Shown piece after piece: positions 1 to 7,891 of a stretch of 64,000 nt of DNA (its first letter is position 1; every line of letters starts with the position of its first letter). The stretch lies in NCBI GenBank assembly GCA_913063405.1, contig CAJXZB010000016.1:1-64000 (forward strand), read 5' to 3'. The position numbers and the translations under genes were made by a program. The notes under the pieces were generated by a model that saw only the letters and a list, made by a program, of their open reading frames with translations, was not told the origin of the DNA and did not search any database. This DNA is from an uncultured Ulvibacter sp. Its GTDB lineage: Bacteria; Bacteroidota; Bacteroidia; Flavobacteriales; Flavobacteriaceae.

Positions 1-1
1 T

Positions 2-64
2 AATGATAACTATGAGTTAGACGTGACCTTTGACGAGTTAAGAGATCAAGCATTTGGTAAATAA
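2..64 (+). CDS. C-terminal fragment of an unknown protein (5' end outside window)
   Basis: An open frame enters from the left edge and ends at TAA 62-64. The last 20 residues end in TFDELRDQAFGK. The codons are sense throughout and the other two frames contain stops, so this is probably the tail of a real gene. It is too short to identify the family. A 29-residue ORF follows after 14 bases. Confidence 0.4.
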   Translation, partial: NDNYELDVTFDELRDQAFGK

Positions 65-78
65 CCAATAACAGTAGT

Positions 79-168
79 ATGTCGTACTTAAACAAAAATA
101 ACAGCATTACGATAGGATATGATTTTTTCAATCCTAAGACTAAAAAGTTCATTTATATCCGAAAATAG
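79..168 (+). CDS. very small ORF, 29 aa, uncertain
   Basis: ATG at 79 to TAG at 166-168 encodes a 29-residue peptide with a charged, Lys-rich C-terminus and an NPKTKKFIYIRK ending. It lies between the upstream gene fragment and a small hypothetical gene, on the same strand. It resembles the end of a longer protein more than a free peptide, so it may be a remnant. No family was recognised. Confidence 0.2.
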   Translation: MSYLNKNNSITIGYDFFNPKTKKFIYIRK

Positions 169-254
169 GAACGATGGAAACTTTTTAAAATGAGAACGAA
201 ACTTCGTCTTTGGAAGATTCTAAATATTAATTGATTTATAAACCTGTACTAAAA

Positions 255-491
255 ATGAACTCAAAAATATTTGAAATAAAAGAATTGACTAACGGTATGG
301 GACTTAAACACTTAACCGTCATTATTGAATCTGCCTTAGTTGATGTACATATAGGAACGGTTTTAATAGTTCCTTATGCAGAGGGATTTAGAATACCTGA
401 GAAAGTCAGTTTGTATGTAGACGAAAAGGGTGAGCCAATAACTGCAAATACAAAATTTGCAGTAGTCGAAAAATATATACACGAACATTAA
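255..491 (+). CDS. small hypothetical protein, 78 aa
   Basis: I prefer the ATG at 255, which gives 78 residues; a TTG at 231 would add eight residues. The protein is soluble-looking, without a signal peptide or membrane segment. A hydrophobic core (HLTVIIESALVDVHIGTVLIV) suggests a small beta-rich fold. It ends YIHEH. I do not recognise a family. It is co-oriented with the two short ORFs to its left and may be part of the same operon or of a broken longer gene. Confidence 0.4.
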   Translation: MNSKIFEIKELTNGMGLKHLTVIIESALVDVHIGTVLIVPYAEGFRIPEKVSLYVDEKGEPITANTKFAVVEKYIHEH

Positions 492-653
492 ACAGTAGTT
501 TAAGCGTGGTGCAAGAATTCCTATACTTTAGGGGGGAGTTGTTAAATAATAGCATAGAGTCATAGTTTGTGATATATATTGTTTTTTCAGAGGAGATGAT
601 GAATTTAGTTAACTAAAATTTTGTAAAAGTCTAAAACTTAATAAGTTACAAGA

Positions 654-692
654 ATAAAAATTCATAAAAAAATTTTTTTTTATGAATTTTTA
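654..692. repeat. perfect AT-only palindrome upstream of the glutaminase-like gene
   Basis: The 19 bases from 654 and the 20 bases ending at 692 are complementary with essentially no loop, and contain only A and T apart from one C and one G per arm (TTCAT/ATGAA). It lies 80 bases before the start of the lipoprotein gene. It can form a strong cruciform or act as an intrinsic terminator in either direction, because each arm ends in a run of A or T. Confidence 0.6.
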
Positions 693-750
693 TTGGAATT
701 TTGCGCCCTGAAAATCAGAAGACTAACAAAACCAATTAAATCAACCAAAA

Positions 751-798
751 GAAAAACCAAAAGAAAAACCAAATGAAAAACCAAATGAAAAACCAAAC
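751..798 (+). repeat. 12-bp tandem repeat (four units) spanning the start codon
   Basis: Four consecutive units GAAAAACCAAAN (751-762, 763-774, 775-786, 787-798) cross the translation start. A half unit precedes them at 745-750. The two copies that contain ATG (773 and 785) encode a duplicated MKNQ, so the repeat number sets how many start codons exist. Slippage would change the leader by whole 12-base units without shifting the frame. Confidence 0.75.
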
Positions 799-1786
799 TA
801 ACTTAAACTACTATTTAAAGAAAAGAGCGATTGCCATTTTTTTAATGATTTTCATTGTATCATGTTCTGAAGATGAATTAAACTTAGAAGAAAATGATTT
901 GTCTAGTATTGAGTATGCTAATAAATGTAATGATTGTGGTGATAGTTCTGATGGCTATTTTTATTTTTTTAAAGGGATTGATGCATCTTATTCAAAAATA
1001 GAAAAATCAAAAATTGATTTAAGCTTAATAGAAAAATCATTGAAAAGTAATGAGCCTATTAAAATCATTTACAATGAAGAAGGTCAAATTGTTAATATAA
1101 AATCGCTAAACAAAAATGAATTAGCTTTATATAGAGAAAAAGAAACAATTGATCCTGATTTTTATGATGCTGCAATAGATATAGATAAAGAAACAAGTTC
1201 TTTTAGAGGTCCAATTGGTGAACAACTAGAGACTCTTAATCTATGGGCTAGAGCTTTTAGTACTATGGATCATTTTAATTTTGATTATGCAACAGATGGT
1301 TGCTATGCAAGAGCTCATCAAATGATGAGACATATTAAAGAGAAAGAACAAGAACAGAATGCATATTACCGATTTAAGTTTTATAAGGCTTGGATTTATG
1401 CAAAAGATGGAACTAAATTGACAGCAACGACAGCTGCAGGTTGTAAGATTTCATGGAGGTACCATGTAGCGCCAATGTTTATACTACCTGATGGCACAAA
1501 ATGGGTTTTGGACCCTTCTTTAGATCCTACTAAAGTTCTTACTTACGATCAATGGGTAACTTTAGCAACATCAAATCAATCGGCTAAGGTTAAAAGAATA
1601 TACACTGATGCTGTGTGGTATTATTATAATGAAACTCGTCCATCAAGTAGTGTGAAAGATTTTAACTATATTAAAAGCTCTTGTACTATGACTCAGATTA
1701 ATTATTATAAAGAAGATTACCCTGACTGTGGCGGACCAATAGGACATATTCCTACGGAAAAGTATGGATATTGTTGGAATTTGTAA
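773..1786 (+). CDS. lipoprotein with protein-glutamine glutaminase-like domain
   Basis: 337 aa. The N-terminus is a lipoprotein signal peptide: basic residues, then a hydrophobic stretch ending IVSC at Cys31. Residues 40-140 are an Asn/Asp/Lys-rich pro-like region. The C-terminal domain (about 150-337) carries DGCYARAH with Cys177, WRYHVAP with His231 and WVLDPSL with Asp247. This is the order and local context of the Cys-His-Asp triad of protein-glutaminase from Chryseobacterium (Gln deamidase fold, transglutaminase-like). By family knowledge such enzymes deamidate protein-bound glutamine; substrate and activity here are inferred. Extra cysteines (C52, C55, C224 and others) may form disulfides outside the cell. 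The start is 773 or 785 within a 12-bp repeat. The gene is monocistronic, followed by a strong terminator. Confidence 0.75.
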   Translation: MKNQMKNQTNLNYYLKKRAIAIFLMIFIVSCSEDELNLEENDLSSIEYANKCNDCGDSSDGYFYFFKGIDASYSKIEKSKIDLSLIEKSLKSNEPIKIIYNEEGQIVNIKSLNKNELALYREKETIDPDFYDAAIDIDKETSSFRGPIGEQLETLNLWARAFSTMDHFNFDYATDGCYARAHQMMRHIKEKEQEQNAYYRFKFYKAWIYAKDGTKLTATTAAGCKISWRYHVAPMFILPDGTKWVLDPSLDPTKVLTYDQWVTLATSNQSAKVKRIYTDAVWYYYNETRPSSSVKDFNYIKSSCTMTQINYYKEDYPDCGGPIGHIPTEKYGYCWNL

Positions 1787-1820
1787 ATCTTTGAAATAAT
1801 CCTAACAAATAATATAAAAA

Positions 1821-1847
1821 AAAACCTCTATGAAAAGTAGAGGTTTT
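1821..1847 (+). terminator. rho-independent terminator after the glutaminase-like gene
   Basis: A 10-bp perfect stem (AAAACCTCTA with TAGAGGTTTT), a 7-base loop and a T-rich tail lie 35 bases after the stop. The A-rich left arm would also let it serve the opposing gene that ends at 1887. Confidence 0.85.
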
Positions 1848-1886
1848 TTATATATAGATTACCTAAAAGGGCAACAATTTTTGTAA

Positions 1887-2504
1887 TTAAATAAAAATAT
1901 CCTTACACCTAAAATGTTCTTCTATGATTTCCTTTCTTATTTCTCGTTCTATAACTCTTTCAATTTCTATTTCAAATTCCGCCTCAAATTCCCACTCTGC
2001 ATTTAAAAGTATTGTTCCATCTGCTTTTTCATAAACATAAAAATCTATGAGATTAGATGATAAATAATCAGTTCGGTTTAAATGACCTGTTTTACTTTCG
2101 TTATGTTCAAGCTCGATGCCATCTAAAATTAAATCATCATCGATATTATCTAAAGTTTCTTCAAATAAGCTATCAATTATTTTATTATCTATGTTTTCGT
2201 CAAACCATTCTTTAGTGATAAACTCAATCACAGAAGCGTGTTGTTTGGCAAAGTCAGCAAGAGTTCTGAAATAAACGATCTCAATTCCTTTTTCATTAGT
2301 TTCTTCTAATAATTCTTCGCATAATTTACTTTCACCTTTTTCAGCAATTTCTCGTCCTACATAAGTCTGTTGTCCTGAGGTTAAATATTCAGAATAATTT
2401 TCGAATTCAATATGTGGTCTATATCCAGATTTAGCATATCCTTTTCGACCACCTTGTTCCGTAGTTAAAAATTCCAATTCTGCTATAAAATCTGTTCCTT
2501 TCAT
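1887..2504 (-). CDS. hypothetical protein with EF-Tu domain-3-like N-terminus
   Basis: 205 aa. Residues 5-57 resemble the third (beta-barrel) domain of elongation factor Tu: AELEFLTTEQGGRKG then SGYRPHIEF, matching the EGGR...YRPQF signature of that barrel. After about residue 57 the similarity stops. The rest (58-205) is acidic, with a TLADFAKQH...ITKEWFDE helix region and a Glu-rich tail (EFEAEFEIEIERVIEREIRK). In small flavobacterial EF-Tu-barrel proteins the barrel continues, so this looks like a fusion or a partly replaced gene. No signal peptide is present and a cytoplasmic location is likely. Function unknown. Confidence 0.55.
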   Translation of the reverse strand: MKGTDFIAELEFLTTEQGGRKGYAKSGYRPHIEFENYSEYLTSGQQTYVGREIAEKGESKLCEELLEETNEKGIEIVYFRTLADFAKQHASVIEFITKEWFDENIDNKIIDSLFEETLDNIDDDLILDGIELEHNESKTGHLNRTDYLSSNLIDFYVYEKADGTILLNAEWEFEAEFEIEIERVIEREIRKEIIEEHFRCKDIFI

Positions 2505-2565
2505 ATTTTTTGTGCTTGCAGGTAACGGTTATGTGTATGATTTGTGGCGTGTTTAAGCAACTAAT

Positions 2566-2740
2566 TTAGCAAATCCAAGAGTCATTTCCTGACGAAGCAC
2601 CTAATTGACCAAGTGATAAATAAGATTGAAGTCCAAAGTCATCACAAGGATAAGATCCTGCCATACCTCCAGAACAGGGAGTTTGAGCTATAAGCGCTAA
2701 ACTATTAATAAATAGGGTAAGGATAAAGTAACTTTTTCAT
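2566..2740 (-). pseudogene. N-terminal relic of a choice-of-anchor B family secreted protein
   Basis: On the minus strand, ATG at 2740 begins MKK. A one-base shift then gives a secretion signal (ILTLFINSLALIAQ) followed by TPCSGGMAGSYPCD and SSGNDSWIC, ending at TAA 2566-2568. This is the characteristic N-terminus of flavobacterial choice-of-anchor B (LVIVD-repeat) proteins, which normally continue for several hundred residues after NDSWGW. Only the first 55 codons remain, with a frameshift in the signal sequence. Identification is from memory of the family. Confidence 0.6.
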
Positions 2741-2782
2741 TACTACCGGGTTTAAGATTAAATAGGTTAAGTAAATTTTATA

Positions 2783-3625
2783 TCATTCTTCTTGAAAAGT
2801 AAATTCAACAGTACAGGGAGTATCAATTCCAACATGACCTCTTCCGTCTCCCGAATCTCCACCATTTTCAAAGTGAGTTGCCACAAAAATATCAATTTCA
2901 AGCTGAAAATTATATGTTTGAGAGGCTGTTAAAGTTACATAGTTAATAAGTGATGTATCGTGTTTAAATTGTTCATAGTAGACTCCGGGTCCAATGTCAC
3001 CATTATAAAGCGAATAAGCATGTGTATAGACCAAATGTGAAGTTCCATCGAAAGTAAATCGAAACAGACCTTCCATGGTTCCCATCATAATATCTCCCGT
3101 TGTTGGTGTGATAACTTTTCCAGCTCCAAAGTTAAAGCTAGTCTTAACTCTATAAACTCCTGTATATTTTGCAGTAAAACTAGAACCAGAACCAAGTCCT
3201 GTTACATCTACCCAGTCTGAAGTTCCTGAATTATATGTAAGGTCACCGGTTACCGTCCTTAAATCTAAAGGAGATTGCTCGAACAGAGAAGAATCTTCTC
3301 TTAAATACTGAGGATTCCATTTTGAATCATCCCAGACATAGATTCCAGGTGATACATCATTGGCTCCAGTAGCTGTTGAATTGGTGTTAAAAATAACAGT
3401 TCCTGCTACAAGAGCCCCTCCATTAGGATTTGTTATAGGCGCAGCAACGTTCGATGCAGATAATGATCCACTTGGAAAGACAAAGCCATAAGAATCATTA
3501 TTTCGAAGATCCAACATTCCATTTGGGGGATATGCTTCCGTTCCTATACCAACTTGGGCGATAACCCAAGATGTAGTTGATGCCAGGATCAACACTACTA
3601 ATAATATGTTTTTTGTAAATTTCAT
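2783..3625 (-). CDS. secreted VGIG-type protein 1
   Basis: 280 aa from ATG 3625 (an upstream ATG at 3652 would add nine residues before the signal peptide). Signal peptide MKFTKNILLVVLILASTTSW, then AQVGIGT...NGMLDLRN, the N-terminal module common to many Bacteroidota secreted proteins. Next comes a conserved block (SNVAAPITNPNGGALVAGT, IFNTNSTATGANDVSPGIYVWD) and a C-terminal beta-rich domain ending GDSGDGRGHVGI...CTVEFTFQEE. It is about 40% alike by eye to the next two genes, with which it forms a tandem array. Role unknown; a surface or matrix role is inferred. Confidence 0.75.
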   Translation of the reverse strand: MKFTKNILLVVLILASTTSWVIAQVGIGTEAYPPNGMLDLRNNDSYGFVFPSGSLSASNVAAPITNPNGGALVAGTVIFNTNSTATGANDVSPGIYVWDDSKWNPQYLREDSSLFEQSPLDLRTVTGDLTYNSGTSDWVDVTGLGSGSSFTAKYTGVYRVKTSFNFGAGKVITPTTGDIMMGTMEGLFRFTFDGTSHLVYTHAYSLYNGDIGPGVYYEQFKHDTSLINYVTLTASQTYNFQLEIDIFVATHFENGGDSGDGRGHVGIDTPCTVEFTFQEE

Positions 3626-3664
3626 AATGCTTTTTATTGAATTAAATAACACATAAGAAGTTAA

Positions 3665-5014
3665 TCATTCCTCTATATAAGTAAATTCTACATAGCTGGG
3701 AATCCCTTCTCCAATGTATCCTCTACCGTCTCCTGAATTTCCACTCGAAACAAATCCCATAGCTGTTGCTTGGTCAAATTCTAACGAAAAGGAATACGAT
3801 TGTCCTTGAACTAGATTGAGGTAAATTGTTTTAAAGGTTTCGACCCAGATATTACTGTAATTTGTACCACCAATTGGCGTACAGTCTCCGTCCCAAATAT
3901 AAACTCCATCTAACGTTGGAGCTGGAATTGCAAACGCGCCTGCATTAGATTGTGCTGTTGCATTTCCATTAGCTCCTGCTGATGATACATTCCAGTATAA
4001 AGCCCCACCTGCACTTGAAGTACCGATAAACTCAACCCAGTATGTAGTAGCTACTCCGGCTTGTCCTGGCATTGCAACTGGTGCAATATCTAATACAATT
4101 GAACTTACATCAAATCCAAAGTTATTTCCAATCACGGCTTGTGATGTTGGTACTACTCCTGCTTCACTTCCTATCAATGCTCCTGGTAATCCACCAGCAT
4201 CATCGTAGTAGTTGATATCTACACTTGCAATAGTCTCTCCAACATTGTGGAAACTCTCATAAGTAATTTGTTGTAATTCAAAGTCTTCGTCTGCATTTAC
4301 AGTAACATCATTGGCTACAGTATATGGACTTCCTGCTGTGTATGTAAATCCGTTCTCAAAAGCATTGTTAGCATTGGCCTCACTACAAGGACATCCGCTA
4401 ATACCGCCAATATGATCGTTATAGGTTGAAAAAGACTTTACATTAAGAGTATGCGTTGTGCTGTCAAAAATGAATCTGAAATCACCAGTGGCCATTGCAG
4501 TATTCATATCACCATTGTCTATCATATCACCACCACCATAATTCACTTTTAGTTCAATTTTGTACAAGCCAGAATATAAGGCAGTAAAGCTAAGACCATT
4601 GGTTACACCTATTCCATTGATGTCTTCAAATCCTACGTTGGATGAAACTCTTTGAGAACTTGTTTGTTTGTAAATTTCTGATTGCCTTTTAAAGAAATGA
4701 ATAACCCATTGATTTCCATCCCAAGAATAGATCCCTGGTTCCACGTCATTGGCTCCAGTATTGGTGGAGTTTGTGTTGTAAATGGTTGTACCAACAACCA
4801 GGGCACCTCCTACCGCTAAGGGATTAGGGTTAATAACTGGGGCAGCAACATTAGTTGCGGTTAAGGCTACACTTGGGTAAACTACACCATAAATAGGGCT
4901 ATCAATATCTAATATACCTTTTGGTGATGTTGTACCAATTCCTATTTGCGCAAAAGAAATGTTGCTAAGTAAAAATAATAAGGTACAAATGCAGAAAGTT
5001 GTAGTTTTTTTCAT
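3665..5014 (-). CDS. secreted VGIG-type protein 2, with nested extra domain
   Basis: 449 aa. Signal peptide and AQIGIGTTSPKGILDID start, then the same SNVAAP/NTNSTNTGANDVEPGIYSWDG block as its neighbours. The C-terminal domain is split. It runs to SFSTYNDHIGG at about residue 207, then an insert of about 165 residues follows (including NNFGFDVSSIVLDI and TTYWVEFIGTSSAGGALYW, a jelly-roll-like pattern seen in other Bacteroidota secreted proteins). It then resumes at NYSNIWVETFKTIYLNL and ends GDGRGYIGEG...VEFTYIEE. The paralogues on both sides lack the insert. The insert raises Ala/Gly/Ser content. Middle gene of the array, 39 bases before gene 1. Confidence 0.75.
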   Translation of the reverse strand: MKKTTTFCICTLLFLLSNISFAQIGIGTTSPKGILDIDSPIYGVVYPSVALTATNVAAPVINPNPLAVGGALVVGTTIYNTNSTNTGANDVEPGIYSWDGNQWVIHFFKRQSEIYKQTSSQRVSSNVGFEDINGIGVTNGLSFTALYSGLYKIELKVNYGGGDMIDNGDMNTAMATGDFRFIFDSTTHTLNVKSFSTYNDHIGGISGCPCSEANANNAFENGFTYTAGSPYTVANDVTVNADEDFELQQITYESFHNVGETIASVDINYYDDAGGLPGALIGSEAGVVPTSQAVIGNNFGFDVSSIVLDIAPVAMPGQAGVATTYWVEFIGTSSAGGALYWNVSSAGANGNATAQSNAGAFAIPAPTLDGVYIWDGDCTPIGGTNYSNIWVETFKTIYLNLVQGQSYSFSLEFDQATAMGFVSSGNSGDGRGYIGEGIPSYVEFTYIEE

Positions 5015-5031
5015 CTCTATCTTCTTTTATA

Positions 5032-5844
5032 TTATTCTCCTATATAAGTAAATTCTACGGTACACGGAACGTTATCTGGAATACCAATATACCCTCTTCC
5101 TGTTCCAGAATTTCCATTGTCTACAAAACCAGGGGAGTCGTATTGATCAAAATCGAAATCAAAAGTATATGAGAGGCCGGCAGTAAGAGTTATGTATTCT
5201 ACGGTTGAGAATTGTTCCCAGATGCCATAATAGTTAGTACCAGAATATGTACGCGAGGCGGTGGTCTTTGCTGGCATAAAATAATCTGTTCCATCAAAGG
5301 TAAGTTTAAACATCCCTTCTTGTGCCCCTACGTCCGTCCCTGCAGATGCATTTTCAATATAGCCAGCACCATAATTCGCACTGGTTTCCATTTTATACAC
5401 ACCTGTATATTTGGCTACAAAGGTTTGGTTGTCTAAACCTGGTATGTCTTCATAACCGTTATTGGAAGAAGGTTGAAAAAATGAAGATTGCTTGAATAGT
5501 TGGGCATGTTTCTTTGTGAATTTATTAAACCATTCAGTTCCGGTCCAAACATAAATACCTTTATATACGTCATTTGATCCGGTAGAAGTACTGTTTGTAT
5601 TATAAACAACAGTTCCAATGGGCAAAGATCCTCCTTGAGGATTAAGAATTGGTGCAGCCACGTTGGTTGCAGTTAAAACAACCCTTGGCAATACAATACC
5701 ATGAGTACTACTACTACTCACATCTAAAATTCCATTTGGATGTATAGTATTAACACCAACACCTTGTGCTGTCGATAAAATAGGCGCTGCCACAAAAAGT
5801 AGAGCTAATAGGGCGTGGGTTTTTAACATAGATATCGTTTTCAT
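5032..5844 (-). CDS. secreted VGIG-type protein 3 (first gene of the array)
   Basis: 270 aa. Signal peptide MKTISMLKTHALLALLFVAAPILSTA, then GVGVNTIHPNGILDVSSS, the NVAAPILNPQGGSLPIGT/VYNTNSTSTGSNDVYKGIYVW block, and a C-terminal domain ending NSGTGRGYIGIP...CTVEFTYIGE. It is the promoter-proximal gene of three (17 and 39 bases between genes). A good flavobacterial promoter lies 29 bases upstream. The array probably arose by tandem duplication with later divergence. Function unknown. Confidence 0.75.
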   Translation of the reverse strand: MKTISMLKTHALLALLFVAAPILSTAQGVGVNTIHPNGILDVSSSSTHGIVLPRVVLTATNVAAPILNPQGGSLPIGTVVYNTNSTSTGSNDVYKGIYVWTGTEWFNKFTKKHAQLFKQSSFFQPSSNNGYEDIPGLDNQTFVAKYTGVYKMETSANYGAGYIENASAGTDVGAQEGMFKLTFDGTDYFMPAKTTASRTYSGTNYYGIWEQFSTVEYITLTAGLSYTFDFDFDQYDSPGFVDNGNSGTGRGYIGIPDNVPCTVEFTYIGE

Positions 5845-5872
5845 AATTTGGGGTTTATAAAAAACTTGGGCA

Positions 5873-5902
5873 CAAATGTATCATTTAATCGTTTAAAAAC
5901 AA
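5873..5902 (-). promoter_or_regulatory. Bacteroidota-type promoter of the VGIG array
   Basis: Read on the minus strand: TTG (5902-5900), 19 bases, then TACATTTG (5880-5873). This matches the -33 TTG / -7 TAnnTTTG consensus of the Bacteroidota primary sigma factor. It sits 29 bases before the ATG at 5844. Confidence 0.7.
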
Positions 5903-6131
5903 TATAATCGATGAAATACATTATAATTTAACAAAATAGCTATTAGTTATGTTAAAATTTGAGGTTTTATCTTCATTGTTATTTGTGATAATCATAATTT
6001 TAATTCTCTGATAGTCAATTTTTTGAATAATATTTAAGAAAATGAGGTGAATTTAGAAGATTTGATAAAATTTCCACCCTATTTTTGAAACGTGGAATTT
6101 TGAGTTTACCTTTACCTTAAAAAAGTAGTTT

Positions 6132-7052
6132 TTGTTTGGAAATCAGCCATATATAGTTGCACAGAAAGTAGATATAAGGTCTTTTTTTAGTTCGAAAACG
6201 TCAGTTTCGATGAAAAGAGAAGATAAAATAGATCCTTTTGTCTCGGGAAACAAGTTCAGAAAGTTAAAGTATAATCTTCTTGAAGCTAAACGTCAAGGTT
6301 GTGATACAATTCTCACTTTTGGAGGAGCCTATTCTAACCATATTGCGGCTGTGGCTTCTGCAGGAAATGACTTTGGGGTTAAAACCGTAGGTATTATTAG
6401 AGGTGAGGAACTTATTAATAGAATTCAAGGAAACCCTACCTTAGTATATGCGAAGGAGAAAAATATGCAACTTAACTTCATAACTAGAGAAGACTATTCT
6501 AGAAAAAATGAGCCTGATTTTATTCAATCGCTAGTTGAAAAGTTTGGTGTATTTTACTTGTTGCCTGAGGGTGGAACGAATGAATTTGCTGTAAAAGGAT
6601 GCACCGAAATCCTTACTGAAACGGATCAATATTTCGATTACATATGTACTTCGGTTGGAACTGGAGGGACTATTGCTGGGTTGATCGAAGCATCTTTGCC
6701 ACATCAAACTGTACTAGGTTTTTCGGCATTAAAAGGAAACTTTCAGAAGGAAATAGTAAGTGAGTATACAAATAAAACTAACTTCGAAATTACTGATGCC
6801 TATTGTTTTGGAGGCTATGCTAAAATAGATTCGGAATTAATTTGTTTCATAAACAAATTTAAAGCTACTACTGGAATTCCTTTAGATCCAGTCTATACCG
6901 GAAAAATGATGTTCGGTATTATCGATCTATTGAAAACAGGATATTTCAAGGAAAATAGCCGTATTTTAGCGATTCATACTGGGGGTCTACAAGGTATCTC
7001 TGGGATGAATCAATTGTTGAAAAGAAAAAATCTACCTCAAATTAATCTGTAG
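6132..7052 (+). CDS. PLP-dependent ACC deaminase / D-cysteine desulfhydrase family enzyme
   Basis: 306 aa, the normal length for the family. KREDKIDPFVSGNKFRKLKYNL contains the PLP-binding Lys41 in GNKFRK; TFGGAYSNH is the next active-site loop and VGTGGTIAG binds the cofactor phosphate. Family members split 1-aminocyclopropane-1-carboxylate or D-cysteine to ammonia plus a keto acid. The fold is certain and the substrate is not. The start is TTG 6132: an in-frame TAG at 6126 lies just upstream and the first ATG (6210) would remove conserved N-terminal residues. The next gene starts 2 bases after the stop, so the three genes 6132-9181 form an operon. Confidence 0.85.
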   Translation: MFGNQPYIVAQKVDIRSFFSSKTSVSMKREDKIDPFVSGNKFRKLKYNLLEAKRQGCDTILTFGGAYSNHIAAVASAGNDFGVKTVGIIRGEELINRIQGNPTLVYAKEKNMQLNFITREDYSRKNEPDFIQSLVEKFGVFYLLPEGGTNEFAVKGCTEILTETDQYFDYICTSVGTGGTIAGLIEASLPHQTVLGFSALKGNFQKEIVSEYTNKTNFEITDAYCFGGYAKIDSELICFINKFKATTGIPLDPVYTGKMMFGIIDLLKTGYFKENSRILAIHTGGLQGISGMNQLLKRKNLPQINL

Positions 7053-7053
7053 T

Positions 7054-7884
7054 ATGTTTGTTAGAATTATTGGTTGTCTCATTATTGGTGTCCTATTACT
7101 AAGTGGTTGCAAGTCTAAGAATAAGGTGCTAACCCATAAAGAGAAATCGAAAACCGAACGTGTTGAGGTTTCAAAAAAATCCAAAACCAAGCCAATTAAA
7201 GAAGAGACTACGGTAGTGAAACCTCCTAAACCAAATGCTTCGTATGAAGAGGTTGTTTCTAATTATATTGATGACTACAACGCCATTGCAAAGGAGGAAA
7301 TGCTTCAATATGGTATTCCAGCGAGTATTACACTAGCCCAAGGTATCCTAGAAAGTGGAGCCGGAAGAGGAACACTTACCAGTAAAGCCAATAACCATTT
7401 CGGTATAAAGTGTCATAAGGGTTGGACAGGTGAACGAGTGTACCATGATGATGATGAGGCTCAAGAGTGTTTCAGAAAATATAAAGAAGCTAAGTATTCA
7501 TTTAGGGATCACTCTTTGTTTTTGTCTCAACGTAGTAGGTATCGGGATCTTTTCAAGCTTCGGAAGGATGATTATAAAGGTTGGGCCAAGGGTCTTCGGA
7601 AGGCCGGTTATGCTACAGATCCAAAGTACCCTAACAAACTTATTAGCATTATAGAAAGGTATAATCTGGTTGCCTATGATCAAGAAGTGTTAGGAGATAA
7701 GGTCAATATTGCAAAACCAGATGACACCAAAATTGGAACATATGCGGTAAAAAAAGGAGATACCTTATATGGTATCTCTCGAAGATATAATATTGCCGTT
7801 GGCACTTTAAAGGAGTATAACGGCTTGCAATCCAATGAGATTTCAATTGGACAAGTTTTATATTTACATCCAGTAAAAAATTAA
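7054..7884 (+). CDS. glucosaminidase-domain lipoprotein with C-terminal LysM
   Basis: 276 aa. Lipoprotein signal ending LLSGC (Cys19), a Lys-rich linker (20-65), then a glucosaminidase/lysozyme-subfamily-2 domain (about 75-205) with [15 protein letters not shown] containing the catalytic Glu and [13 protein letters not shown] LysM module follows at about 228-274 ([18 protein letters not shown]). It should cleave peptidoglycan glycan strands from the periplasmic or outer-membrane face. Cotranscribed with the PLP enzyme upstream (2-base gap) and hemL downstream (7-base gap). Confidence 0.88.
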   Translation: MFVRIIGCLIIGVLLLSGCKSKNKVLTHKEKSKTERVEVSKKSKTKPIKEETTVVKPPKPNASYEEVVSNYIDDYNAIAKEEMLQYGIPASITLAQGILESGAGRGTLTSKANNHFGIKCHKGWTGERVYHDDDEAQECFRKYKEAKYSFRDHSLFLSQRSRYRDLFKLRKDDYKGWAKGLRKAGYATDPKYPNKLISIIERYNLVAYDQEVLGDKVNIAKPDDTKIGTYAVKKGDTLYGISRRYNIAVGTLKEYNGLQSNEISIGQVLYLHPVKN

Positions 7885-7891
7885 GTTCAAT

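Noticed and set aside
5212-5436. Plus-strand open frame of 74 codons inside the VGIG gene
   Set aside because: It lies antisense to a well-supported secreted protein with signal peptide and paralogues; its composition (clustered Cys, Ile, Arg) is that of a shadow frame.
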